Shown here in pieces: positions 23,379 to 31,201 of a DNA stretch of 35,169 nucleotides. The DNA is from a virus: the IMG/VR virus record IMGVR_UViG_3300020195_000098, positions 1 through 35,169 of that record. The stretch is one strand, 5' to 3'. The notes beneath the pieces were generated by a model. That model was not told the DNA's origin, made no database searches, and was given only the letters and a program-made list of their open reading frames with translations. A program made the position numbers and the translations under genes. Positions within the stretch are counted from its first letter, which is position 1. Every line of letters starts with the position of its first letter.

Positions 23379-24683
23379 TTACGCGCTGATCTTCAAGATT
23401 TTCATTGCCTCGAAGTTGACGAGTCCGCCACCGACGCGACGCGTCGTGTAGAAGCCGATGAACGGCTTGTTCGTATACGGATCGCGCAGGATGCGGGTGC
23501 CCATGCGGTCAACGATCTGATACGCCTGGCGGAAGTCACCGTATGCAGCGGCAAGCGCGCTGGAGGATACGGTGGCGATATCAGCCGCAAAACGAACAGG
23601 CGCGCCAAGGAGCGACGGCGCAAGACCGGCGTTCCTGTCATAGTTCATGTTGAAGATCGGTCGGTTTTCACCGTCTTTAATCAGCATCATAACCGCGTTG
23701 GTCGCGCGGTGATAAAGCCAAGTCGCATTCGCCTGATATGGTTCTTTCAGAGCGTTCTGCGTGTTGACCAGACCGTCCCAGACAATGCTCGTGGCATTTG
23801 CGCTGTTCACCTGCTCGACCTGACCCGAAGAAAGGGTCGTGCCTGCGGTGTAGCTCATGATGCCTTTGGGCTGTCCGACGCCGGAGCCGGTGACGAACGC
23901 GGTCGCTTCCTTGCGAGCGAACTTATCCGCTACCTTTTTCTGAATCCAGGCTTCGATGTCGATAACGCTGTCATCGAGCATTTTCTGGGTGACTTGCGGA
24001 TTAGCGTACATCTCATGGGCGTTGATGTTGATGAGACCCAGAGTAGGCGTGGTGGTCGCCGTGCGTGATGCGCGTTCGGTGGTCCATGACGCTTCGCTCT
24101 CGTCAATATCGGGAACGATTTCGAGCGTGTCGGAACCAATGGTCGTCACGTTCGCCAGTTGGCGCATGGGCGAGGATTCAAATACCTTGGTCTGAATGAT
24201 GCCTGCGAATTCCGGCATGGTGAGGAAACCGCCATTCGGATCGCTGTCAACGGACATCGCTTTGATTTCAACGTCCTTTTCAGCGGCCTGTTTCATGAAC
24301 TCGCCGAAATACATCGACGTGTTGCCGGTATCCATGCGAGCGAATTCATTGAAGAGCTTGTTGGCTTTCTTGCGCAGATTCTTCGTCTGGTCTTCGCCGG
24401 AGCCGGGCGACACGCGATTGAGCGCGGTCACTAGCTGGTCGATTTCCTTTTGCTGGGCTTTGCGGCCTTCTTCAAGGGCAATAGCTTTAGCTTCGGCTTT
24501 CTGAGCGGCTTCCATGCCGTCGGCTACGGATTTCTCCATGCGCTTGAACGAGGCCTGGGTAGAGGCGTCTAACTCCTCGAACTTCTTGCCCAGAGGCAAT
24601 ACGTCGGATTTGATCGCTTCAAACGCTTTTATCGCGTTCTCGGCGGCGGTTACGGCGTCCGCAGCGGTTTTAACTTCGGTCAT
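23379..24683 (-). CDS. Major capsid protein, HK97 family
   Basis: 434 aa. Residues 1-100 are helical and charged, a delta-type scaffolding domain removed after assembly; residues from about 130 show the HK97 fold: DSDPNGGFLTMPEFAGIIQT, SSPMRQLANVTTIGSDTLEI, PQVTQKMLDDSVIDIEAWI, the AYGDFRQAYQIVDRMGTRIL segment and a C-terminal FYTTRRVGGGLVNFEAMKIL. The protease and portal lie just upstream in standard order. I start at ATG 24683 (AAGGA ribosome-binding site) rather than 24722, since this avoids long overlap with the protease gene. Confidence 0.92.
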   Translation of the reverse strand: MTEVKTAADAVTAAENAIKAFEAIKSDVLPLGKKFEELDASTQASFKRMEKSVADGMEAAQKAEAKAIALEEGRKAQQKEIDQLVTALNRVSPGSGEDQTKNLRKKANKLFNEFARMDTGNTSMYFGEFMKQAAEKDVEIKAMSVDSDPNGGFLTMPEFAGIIQTKVFESSPMRQLANVTTIGSDTLEIVPDIDESEASWTTERASRTATTTPTLGLININAHEMYANPQVTQKMLDDSVIDIEAWIQKKVADKFARKEATAFVTGSGVGQPKGIMSYTAGTTLSSGQVEQVNSANATSIVWDGLVNTQNALKEPYQANATWLYHRATNAVMMLIKDGENRPIFNMNYDRNAGLAPSLLGAPVRFAADIATVSSSALAAAYGDFRQAYQIVDRMGTRILRDPYTNKPFIGFYTTRRVGGGLVNFEAMKILKISA

Positions 24684-24691
24684 AGGTATCC

Positions 24692-25315
24692 TTACAGTTG
24701 GAATTGGTTGAGTAGTTTGCAAAGGGTGTTTAGCTCCTGCTGCTCAGCGTCTCGCTGGTCAACAATCGCCTTGAAGCCTTCGGCGACGATCTTTTTCGCC
24801 TCCGAACGGCTGAAGCCTGCGTCTCGCAGGTAATGCTCTAAATCCCGCGCGTTGTCGGGTTTGTTCTTTACGCTGGTAATGCGGGCCTGCTCGTTGGCCG
24901 GGAATGTCACGAGCGAAACTTCCCACAGGTCGATCTTGCTGATCGTGCGCGTGCCTGTTTTTACGTCTATCTCATATTCGGTCGGGCTGTAGCCGATGCT
25001 CATGCTGTCGATTGCGCCCGCCTTGAGTAGGGTGTACGCGTCGTTGCCGAGCGTCGTGCCGAGAATGCGGCCTTTGACGTACAAGCCCTGGTCGCTCTCG
25101 CGCGCCTCGTCCCAGATTCCGGGGATATGGCGGCTGTCGTGCTGCCAGCACATCTTGGGCATACGCTCTTTCAGCGACGCGGCGAATGCGCCGGGGAGAA
25201 TGATGTCGTTGTCGCTATCGGTGTTGCCGAACGTGGATGCCCAGCCTTCGATGGCGCGGTCGTCGCCTTCCGCTTTTATGGAGAGCGGGAAAGACTTGCG
25301 GAGAATGGTCGTCAT
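24692..25315 (-). CDS. Prohead protease, HK97 family (S78-type)
   Basis: 207 aa. Motifs EGWASTFGNTDSDNDIILPG, WQHDS with catalytic His59, and AIDSMSIGYSPTEYE with catalytic Ser106, plus WEVSLVTFPANEQA, identify the S78-type prohead protease that cleaves the capsid delta domain during maturation. The neighbouring capsid gene has such a domain. The C-terminal 50 aa (DLEHYLRDAGFSRSEAKKIV, EQQELNTLCKLLNQFQL) are helical and may contact scaffold. ATG 25315 overlaps the upstream gene stop. Confidence 0.92.
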   Translation of the reverse strand: MTTILRKSFPLSIKAEGDDRAIEGWASTFGNTDSDNDIILPGAFAASLKERMPKMCWQHDSRHIPGIWDEARESDQGLYVKGRILGTTLGNDAYTLLKAGAIDSMSIGYSPTEYEIDVKTGTRTISKIDLWEVSLVTFPANEQARITSVKNKPDNARDLEHYLRDAGFSRSEAKKIVAEGFKAIVDQRDAEQQELNTLCKLLNQFQL

Positions 25316-25527
25316 GCGGTTTCCTTGCTTGGGTGAAGGTCGATGACGACGTGATGCGGAGGTAGGGCATCGGAAGATTGGCCATTGACCAGGTAGGTCA
25401 CGCGCGCAAGGGCGACAAGATCGTCGCGGTAGAGGAGCGTCGCGTGGAAGGTGATGTTGAGCGTTAATTTGGTGGGTCGAAAATCAGCCTGTATGACGTT
25501 GCGGTCTTGCTTGACGATCCGGCTCAT
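25312..25527 (-). CDS. Small hypothetical protein
   Basis: 71 aa, basic and beta-leaning (LTLNITFHATLLYRDDLVAL, RVTYLVNGQSSDALPPHHVV). Not recognised. It lies within the head-morphogenesis genes and is coupled on both sides by 4-nt overlaps (ATGA), which argues for a real gene. Confidence 0.55.
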   Translation of the reverse strand: MSRIVKQDRNVIQADFRPTKLTLNITFHATLLYRDDLVALARVTYLVNGQSSDALPPHHVVIDLHPSKETA

Positions 25528-25796
25528 TGGTACGTCGGTACGCCAAGAAGTGGTGCGCGGAGGAGAAGATCAGAAAAGATGTCGGCTCGCTGTTCTGGCG
25601 ATGCGAGGCGAGGTTCGCGCCGTTCGGTGGAATGAACGATGAAGCGATAGCCCCGGACTCTGTATTTCGTCCATCCAAAGCAGATTTTGATGCACAGCCA
25701 GTTGGTCTGGATAATTTCCAGGTAGTCGGGTTGCGGCAGATGAGCCTTAGCGCAGGCTTCTTGCAGAGCTTTCTTGGCTGCTTGGGTCGGGTTCAT
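25524..25796 (-). CDS. Small hypothetical protein
   Basis: 90 aa: helical N-terminus NPTQAAKKALQEACAKAHLP, strand-turn TNWLCIKICFGWTKYRVRGY, and a C-terminal helix ADIFSDLLLRAPLLG. Not recognised. ATGA overlaps with both neighbours, including the MuF-like gene, indicate coupled expression within the head module. Confidence 0.55.
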   Translation of the reverse strand: MNPTQAAKKALQEACAKAHLPQPDYLEIIQTNWLCIKICFGWTKYRVRGYRFIVHSTERREPRLASPEQRADIFSDLLLRAPLLGVPTYQ

Positions 25797-26542
25797 TCAG
25801 CCTCGGAATAAAAAACGGTGCACCGGCAATTGATTACGTTGTCAGGACTAGCGGATGGATCGCCGGGACGGTCAAGCTCTTCGCCGTCCACGATGAACCT
25901 GTCATCCAGCGGAATCGGATCGGAGCCTTGCATTGCCGCATGGGCTGGCCGGGTGCGGTCGTCGAGCGTAGGCGCCCATTCCTTCAGCATCGTCACGCCA
26001 AGTTTGTCCTCGGCATCGCGCACGCTTTCGATTCCGGCATACGTCGCGGCGGCGTGGGTTTCGGTGCGCGCGATCAATTCGGAGCGAAACGGCGACAGGT
26101 CTGTCACTTCGGCGATGCGCCGCGCGATGGAAGCGGTTCCTTCGCCTTCATCCATGCCGCGCGCGATGGCTGCAAGAACGTCGGCTTCAGTGGTGTCAGC
26201 GATCAGATGGGAGCGTTTCAGCCCTTCGGTGTGTATCCAGCGATCAGCGAGGTCAGCGAATAGAGAATCTTCTTCGGCGTCCTTGAACTGCCTGCTCTTG
26301 ATCTGCGTGAGGCTGAGCGCGCCGAAAGCTGGAATGACTTTGCGGTAGTGGGCTTTCAGTGTTTCAAATAATTGCTGCTGGTGGTCGTCAACCAGATCGA
26401 AGAAATTCGGCGTGCCGTGATCGGCGTAACGCTGCGAGGCGGCTTCGATGAATAGCTTCTTGTCGGCGACAATGCGCGGTAACAGCCTCGCTTCAAAACG
26501 ATCAAGCGTCGCAAGGAATACGACGTGCGCGCGCTTGGGCAT
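25793..26542 (-). CDS. MuF-like / SPP1 gp7-type head morphogenesis protein
   Basis: 249 aa. The C-terminal third (LIARTETHAAATYAGIESVR, EWAPTLDDRTRPAHAAMQG, then NVINCRCTVFYSE with C239-R240-C241) is the MuF/minor head protein signature. The N-terminal half is helical. These proteins are ejected or help head assembly and DNA entry. Position directly after the portal gene is standard. The family may carry toxic effector domains in some phages; here the length suggests only the basic domain. Start ATG 26542 follows the portal stop. Confidence 0.85.
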   Translation of the reverse strand: MPKRAHVVFLATLDRFEARLLPRIVADKKLFIEAASQRYADHGTPNFFDLVDDHQQQLFETLKAHYRKVIPAFGALSLTQIKSRQFKDAEEDSLFADLADRWIHTEGLKRSHLIADTTEADVLAAIARGMDEGEGTASIARRIAEVTDLSPFRSELIARTETHAAATYAGIESVRDAEDKLGVTMLKEWAPTLDDRTRPAHAAMQGSDPIPLDDRFIVDGEELDRPGDPSASPDNVINCRCTVFYSEAE

Positions 26543-27928
26543 TTACGCGTAGATAAGTTTGGCCAGGCGTTCGGCGCGATCCTTGGAATATCCCTGCTCA
26601 ATGAGCCATGACATGCGTTTGGCGACTTGATCGGGCGGAAGGTTGGGCGTATTCGTGACGGATGGCGCGGCATTAAAGTCTGGCGATCCCGCGATGTCGA
26701 GCGGGATGTCCTGTGCGGATACGAATACGATGTCGCCGCCGTCAATGTCATCAAGGCCCATCGCCTGCCGCTTTTCGTTGATCGTCATGTACTCGGCGGA
26801 GTTGATACGGTCGGCCTTCGCTTTGCGCAGCGGCTCCAGCGCGGGAATCATTTCCTCGTCGTACCAGAGGAACAGATCGTCGCCGTATAGCGGCGTCAAC
26901 CAGCGATTGAGTCCTTCGAGATAGAGCGCAAGGAGCGGCAATGCGGTGTCGGTCCAAAAGGCTGTTTTGGCTTCGGAGTAATTGGAGAACGTAGAATCGC
27001 CGGGTATGCCAAGCAACTGCGGCGGGACTCCGAATGTGAGGGCGATGTCGCGCGCGGCGGAATGCTTGCCGTCCAGGAACTCCATGTCCTTGGGATTGAG
27101 TGACATTTCCTGCCATTCAACCCCGCCTTCTAACAGGAAGGGGCGTCCGGCGTTATCCGGGCCGCTGAACTGCTGGTCGATCATTTCCTTGACGCGACCG
27201 TATTGCTCGTCGCTAAGGCTCGCGGGTTTGCCATCTTCACCTTTTACGGTGAGCGCGCCACTTGGACGTGCGCCGCGTTCGATCAGGCTCTTGTTCCATT
27301 GCTGTCCGCCCGTATGGATATCGACCGATAGCGCGGCGGGCGTGATAGCGGGAAGGCCATACCACGCATTGAGTGGGTGGAACGTCTTGAGTTGGAGAAT
27401 TGCGGAACGTCCGGTGACTTGTTCCACCGGGAAGATAATCTTGTTGCTAGGATCGGGTTTGTATTCGTACTGGAGCGGAAAGAATCCCCTTCCCTTCTCC
27501 ACGCTCATGCTGCCGGGATTGAGCAATTGAAGTTCGGCGGGCGGCTTGGGCTTGCGCGATTTCGCGTCGATGCCATTGCCCCATAGATACGCATTTCCAG
27601 CAAGTTGGTGGTAACTCGTCAGATGCCGGATGAACTCCTTGCCGGACTGCGCGGGGTTCGGACGTTCAAGCAAGTCGAGCAATGGGCTGTCATCAACCTT
27701 TTGGAGCTTGCCTTTCTTGCCCTTGCGGTAAAGCTGAGGCTCTACGGAAGCAACGGATGCGGCGATGCGATTGATGCACGCGAATGCGACAAGGCATTCG
27801 ACGTAGCCCTCGGCGGCGAGCTTGTTATAGGCCGCGCCAGTAAGGCCGGAGCGCGATGGCGACAAGCCGTAATAGAATGCCGCGCTCTTGGCGGAAGTGG
27901 GAGTGACTGCCTTGCGAAATGGCCACAT
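26543..27928 (-). CDS. Portal protein, HK97 family
   Basis: 461 aa. Recognised by the HK97-type portal pattern: FACINRIAASVASVEPQLYR, RPNPAQSGKEFIRHLTSYHQ, LAGNAYLWGNGIDAKSRKPK, and ALTFGVPPQLLGIPGDSTFS, NYSEAKTAFWTDTALPLLA. It forms the dodecameric ring at one vertex through which DNA is packed and ejected, between TerL and the MuF-like gene. The C-terminus (SWLIEQGYSKDRAERLAKLI) is helical. ATG 27928 follows the terminase stop (TAAATG). Confidence 0.92.
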   Translation of the reverse strand: MWPFRKAVTPTSAKSAAFYYGLSPSRSGLTGAAYNKLAAEGYVECLVAFACINRIAASVASVEPQLYRKGKKGKLQKVDDSPLLDLLERPNPAQSGKEFIRHLTSYHQLAGNAYLWGNGIDAKSRKPKPPAELQLLNPGSMSVEKGRGFFPLQYEYKPDPSNKIIFPVEQVTGRSAILQLKTFHPLNAWYGLPAITPAALSVDIHTGGQQWNKSLIERGARPSGALTVKGEDGKPASLSDEQYGRVKEMIDQQFSGPDNAGRPFLLEGGVEWQEMSLNPKDMEFLDGKHSAARDIALTFGVPPQLLGIPGDSTFSNYSEAKTAFWTDTALPLLALYLEGLNRWLTPLYGDDLFLWYDEEMIPALEPLRKAKADRINSAEYMTINEKRQAMGLDDIDGGDIVFVSAQDIPLDIAGSPDFNAAPSVTNTPNLPPDQVAKRMSWLIEQGYSKDRAERLAKLIYA

Positions 27929-29128
27929 TTAGAGACGCCTGATCGTGGGCGTCAAACGTGGCACGCTGAATTTGCTCCGCGCCAGGGCGAGGGCGCACAC
28001 GGCGTCATCGTGCAATCCCTGCGGCGCGCTGTACCGGACGCCCGTTCGCGTGTATTCAAACTCGAACTGTTCAAGTTCCATGACGATGATTCCTTCGGGA
28101 TAGCTGATCTCTTGTTGCTGAATGGCGATAGCAAGCCCCTCCATCAACTGTTGCTTACTCGCCTGCGAGAATTTGAACCCCTCGAAATTGGATTGCCCTT
28201 GTTGCAAGGCTTCAAGGATCGGATCGCCTACGCCAGTGGAATCGACAAGAGCGGGAGTTGGGCCGACGATCTGCTTGATGGTCGAAATCGTATCGAGCCA
28301 CGGTTTTTGGAATCGCTCAAGGCGACATGCCCGACCATTGGCGTCCAGGCCGATGCAGACCGTCCAGTCGTAACTCTTGGCAAGATCGATGCCCCAGCAC
28401 ACGGGCGCGGCGGCTGATAGGGGCGCAATGCAGTTGCGTATCGCGAGAAGGCCGAATGGGTTTCCGCCGTCGTCCGATGGCTCTGCGAGGTATAGCTCGC
28501 GGAATACCTGATCGGGTAGCGTTCGTTTGGCGTCTTCGACTTCATCCGCCGATAGTATGCCCGCCTGTACGGCGTCATATGCGAGGAGTTTGGCGTAAGC
28601 CATTCCTTTCTCACCGGACTCGGCGCGGCGGGCGAGTTGGTAAAACCAATTCTGCCGTCCTTTGACGTTGCCGATGATGCGTATCGGTCCCTGCGTAGCG
28701 GTGAGGGTGGTGCGCACGGCGTACCATGCGTCTTCCTTGGTACGGCTGGCCTCGTCGATCACGGCGGCGTGTACGTCATCGCCGTAGAGCGAATCGGGTT
28801 TGTCCGCGCCCTTGAACCAGATACACGCGCCGTTGGCAAGCGTGATGAAGCAATCAGAATCGTTGGCGGTATAAACCTCGCGCGGTAGGCCGCGTTTAAG
28901 GCGACGGTAAGCGATCTTCGCGACTGCAAACGTGGGCGCGACCCACCAGTAGTTCCATCCGGGCTTGCCCTGCATGGCCATTTCCGCAAGCCAAATAATG
29001 CAGCCAACGGTTTTGCCGGTCTTGGTGCTTGCTTCGATTAAGGCGTAGCGTGAGGGATTGAAAATGGCCTGGCGTTGCTTCTCGTAAACCCACGGGCGGG
29101 TGTATTTAAGCTCTATCGTTTCCTGCAT
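27929..29128 (-). CDS. Terminase large subunit
   Basis: 399 aa. ATPase: Walker A ASTKTGKT at residues 33-40, Walker B AAVIDEAS with D125 and catalytic E126, and coupling motif IIGNVKG near 151-157. Nuclease: GIDLAKSYDW (D248), ALVDSTGVGD (D296), and GLHDDAVCAL (D374/D375) form the RNase H-like acidic triad. The protein cuts concatemers and pumps DNA into the prohead via the portal. It overlaps the small TerS-like gene by 23 nt at its start. Length and spacing are normal for a compact HK97-group terminase. Confidence 0.95.
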   Translation of the reverse strand: MQETIELKYTRPWVYEKQRQAIFNPSRYALIEASTKTGKTVGCIIWLAEMAMQGKPGWNYWWVAPTFAVAKIAYRRLKRGLPREVYTANDSDCFITLANGACIWFKGADKPDSLYGDDVHAAVIDEASRTKEDAWYAVRTTLTATQGPIRIIGNVKGRQNWFYQLARRAESGEKGMAYAKLLAYDAVQAGILSADEVEDAKRTLPDQVFRELYLAEPSDDGGNPFGLLAIRNCIAPLSAAAPVCWGIDLAKSYDWTVCIGLDANGRACRLERFQKPWLDTISTIKQIVGPTPALVDSTGVGDPILEALQQGQSNFEGFKFSQASKQQLMEGLAIAIQQQEISYPEGIIVMELEQFEFEYTRTGVRYSAPQGLHDDAVCALALARSKFSVPRLTPTIRRL

Positions 29129-29372
29129 CGCCGATATTGATGCTGAAGGCTATAGGCGCGCCTTCAATTCCAGAATGCTCGGCGTGAATTTCTTGTGGGA
29201 GTATTCTTGACCAGAGCTTGTAGAACTCGGTTGGGTTACTACGCGCCCAACTGGTCAACTCAACAACGCCGCCAAGTTTATCGAACGCAGCGATGAGAGC
29301 GGACTTAACCGCGTGAGTCGTCTTGTTGGGCGTGCCTTTTGTTCGTCCGCCAGTTTTTTTTCCTTTTGCCAT
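29106..29372 (-). CDS. Small terminase-like DNA-binding protein upstream of TerL
   Basis: 88 aa. A basic N-terminus (KGKKTGGRTKGTPNKTTHAV) is followed by helices (KSALIAAFDKLGGVVELTSW) and the motif NPTEFYKLWSRILPQEI. This motif and layout recur in small phage proteins directly upstream of TerL that serve as, or replace, the terminase small subunit. As the next gene upstream has only the N-terminal TerS segment, this may be the functional TerS. It overlaps the TerL start by 23 nt, indicating coupled translation. Confidence 0.65.
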   Translation of the reverse strand: MAKGKKTGGRTKGTPNKTTHAVKSALIAAFDKLGGVVELTSWARSNPTEFYKLWSRILPQEIHAEHSGIEGAPIAFSINIGDAGNDRA

Positions 29373-29382
29373 GTATTTTCGC

Positions 29383-29976
29383 CTAGTTTAGACCACGAGC
29401 GGTTAGTCCGCGCAGATATTGGCCAGAAGCGATGTAGCTGTATTCGCCTATGATGTCCCAATACCACTTGATATGGTTCGGTTCGCGGGGCTTCTCATTA
29501 AGCCATTGGCAGAAGGGCTTTATTCTTTTGAGTGTTAACTGGGCCTCGACTCGATCTCGCTCATGTTTAGTGAATTGGCCGGGCGCGAGGTTGGTAAGAC
29601 GTGATAGCCCAATGGAGGCGATGGCTACGCGTTCGATGGCGTAGGCATCATTCTCAGTTAAGCCTTGGGCGAAGCAACGTGGGATTATCGCGCCGCCCGC
29701 TTTAATGATCTCGCCAATGCGCTGGGTCTTCTTGCAATTGATAGTATGCAGCGTAATCCACTCGCGTATGTGTCGAGCAAACCGCTGGCGTTTGCCTTTG
29801 CCGATATAGAATATCTCGCCGTTACGACTGTCAGTAAGAAAGTAAACGTAGTATTTCCTCGGTTTGTCACAATGGGGCAGACTATACCCGGCGCGTATTG
29901 CGGCCTGGGTCGCATTGAGGTCAATGAGATACTCTGCGACGAAGCGTTCCTGTTTAGGCGTAAGTTCCTTGACCAT
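29383..29976 (-). CDS. TerS N-terminal DNA-binding segment fused to GIY-YIG nuclease
   Basis: 197 aa. Residues 4-32 (LTPKQERFVAEYLIDLNATQ, AAIRAGYS) are the unmistakable N-terminal helix-turn-helix of Terminase_2-type small subunits. At residue 33, where TerS proteins normally continue with a second helix (often KTA...), the sequence changes to a GIY-YIG nuclease: YYVYFLTDS, FYIGKGKRQRFARH (Gly59, Arg63/65, His69), catalytic-type Glu115 in AYAIERVAI, and Asn129 in LTNLAPG. It resembles LEM-3/ANKLE1-type GIY-YIG domains. The C-terminal 60 aa (WYWDIIGEYSYIASG) are not recognised. A homing endonuclease insertion in terS, or a site-specific nickase targeted by the TerS domain, are the main options. 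AAGG lies just before ATG 29976. Confidence 0.8.
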   Translation of the reverse strand: MVKELTPKQERFVAEYLIDLNATQAAIRAGYSLPHCDKPRKYYVYFLTDSRNGEIFYIGKGKRQRFARHIREWITLHTINCKKTQRIGEIIKAGGAIIPRCFAQGLTENDAYAIERVAIASIGLSRLTNLAPGQFTKHERDRVEAQLTLKRIKPFCQWLNEKPREPNHIKWYWDIIGEYSYIASGQYLRGLTARGLN

Positions 29977-29978
29977 AT

Positions 29979-30016
29979 CCTTAAAAAAGAAATAACCCGC
30001 CAGTCGCCCAGCGGGT
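29979..30016 (-). terminator. Rho-independent terminator immediately upstream of late genes
   Basis: Minus strand: ACCCGC (30011-30016) pairs with GCGGGT (29995-30000) across a 10-nt loop, followed by TATTTCTTTTTT. The U-run merges into the ribosome-binding site AAGG of the TerS-GIY-YIG gene, leaving no space for a promoter between. Upstream early transcription would stop here unless antiterminated. Confidence 0.75.
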
Positions 30017-30106
30017 CATTCGTCAACGGAGGAGTTTTGTGTCGAGCCGCGTTTTCCCAAACTCTAGGCGTGCGAAAACATGGCTCAATCTCGAATATAG
30101 CTCAGG

Positions 30107-30637
30107 TCATGAAGCATGGCAAGCGTTTTCTTTGGCTTTATTGGCGGCGTCATGAATCGCATGTAGCTCGTCCTCGATCTGCGGAATTAGGCGGAGAAGA
30201 AAATCGAATGCGGACAGGTACTTGAATCGCGCGGCATACACGCCGTCTCGGTTTGATGGCGTCACGTCGTCCGATATAGCGCGCTCGATGGCGTCCTGAT
30301 GGTAACGATCAAGGCGACGCAGCAACATGCGGTACGCGCTTTCATCGAATGATCCGTTCTCGCTTTGGCCAAGCAGCTCGATCAGATAAATCTTTCTCGG
30401 CTCGGCGAAGAATGGTTTGCGGAAGGCGTGCTGCCATAAGGCATACGTCGCGGCGGCGGAGAGGTGGCCGTAATCGAGGGCGCGGATTTCGATAAGGTAA
30501 GCGAGGATTGTGCGGTCTGTGACATTCGCCTGGTTGATGTATCCGGCTGCGTCGCGGGAAACGTCAAGATCGCCTTTGCGTAAACGCCAGTTACTAATCA
30601 AGTTTTCGCGTTTAGTCGGATAGGCGTCCTGGTGCAT
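30107..30637 (-). CDS. Hypothetical protein between early and late regions
   Basis: 176 aa, mostly alpha-helical and charged: RTILAYLIEIRALDYGHLSA, AATYALWQHAFRKPFFAEPR, DESAYRMLLRRLDRYHQD. No nuclease or HTH signature is evident; helical bundle proteins here can be late-gene regulators or antiterminators, but I have no sequence support for that. It is the last gene before the terminator at 29979-30016 and starts after a 75-nt gap with a weak promoter-like element, so it may be a separately controlled gene. Confidence 0.6.
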   Translation of the reverse strand: MHQDAYPTKRENLISNWRLRKGDLDVSRDAAGYINQANVTDRTILAYLIEIRALDYGHLSAAATYALWQHAFRKPFFAEPRKIYLIELLGQSENGSFDESAYRMLLRRLDRYHQDAIERAISDDVTPSNRDGVYAARFKYLSAFDFLLRLIPQIEDELHAIHDAANKAKENACHAS

Positions 30638-30659
30638 TCAGCGATCCCGCGTTTTGTGG

Positions 30660-30688
30660 AGAGTAACGCAACGCGCGCGATCTGACAA
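30660..30688 (-). promoter_or_regulatory. Weak sigma70-like promoter candidate
   Basis: Minus strand: TTGTCA (-35, five of six matches) at 30683-30688, 17-nt spacer, and TACTCT (-10, three of six) at 30660-30665, in the 75-nt gap before the gene starting at 30637. Support is by consensus only. Confidence 0.3.
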
Positions 30689-30712
30689 GACGTTTATGGA
30701 AAACTTATAACA

Positions 30713-31201
30713 TCAATCGTCATGCGTTAGAAGTTTGTGTTGAGAAATTTGGCGTTGCGCCTCGTTGAAGTTGTCGTTCTCGTCGGCCAATTGGTCGATA
30801 GCGGATCGTTCGCAATCGCGGAGAAATTGTCTTTCATGGTCCAAAGGAAAGTACCCATCATGGATGCGCTTCTTCAACCCGATATAGGCGGGCCATGCGG
30901 GTTTGGGGCGCGGTGGGTTTAGAATCGCTTCGATGTCAGAGGGTCGTGGAATGTCGGGATGCTTGCGAACGTAGTGCGTCATGGCTTCGATGATGCGGAG
31001 CATCGGGTAATCCGAAAGAATCATGGAGAAACCTTCGACAAGCGTTTCGAGTTCAGCCTCAGTCTGACCGTATTGTTTCTGAAGTTTGCACGCCGTCGCC
31101 AGGGCTTTCAGCAAGAGAAGTTTGTCCGTCGGACTGTGTTGCCCATTTAGCGGCGATACGCTCGGCTTCAATGTCCCATTTGGATTTTGGACTTGCGGCA
31201 T
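30713..31201 (-). CDS. Replication-associated helical protein, partner of DUF1376
   Basis: 162 aa. The centre (KLQKQYGQTEAELETLVEGF, ILSDYPMLRIIEAMTHYVRK, HPDIPRPSDIEAILNPPRP) is a pattern I know from small phage genes downstream of DUF1376-type replication initiators, likely helicase-loader-like or primosome proteins; that role is inferred. ATG 31201 with AAAGGAA nearby lies inside the DUF1376 gene (143-nt overlap in another frame), a type of overlap common in phage early regions. The longer frame to 31282 is a shadow. Confidence 0.65.
   Translation of the reverse strand: MPQVQNPNGTLKPSVSPLNGQHSPTDKLLLLKALATACKLQKQYGQTEAELETLVEGFSMILSDYPMLRIIEAMTHYVRKHPDIPRPSDIEAILNPPRPKPAWPAYIGLKKRIHDGYFPLDHERQFLRDCERSAIDQLADENDNFNEAQRQISQHKLLTHDD

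Noticed and set aside
29383-29976. Group I intron with encoded GIY-YIG enzyme
   Set aside because: The frame from the TerS start is continuous into the nuclease and no 3' TerS exon is visible; kept as a check in the finding instead.
30039-30152. Plus-strand GTG frame with a good GGAGGAG ribosome-binding site (37 aa)
   Set aside because: Short, opposite to the late/early transcripts, overlaps the end of a better gene, and has no recognisable motif.
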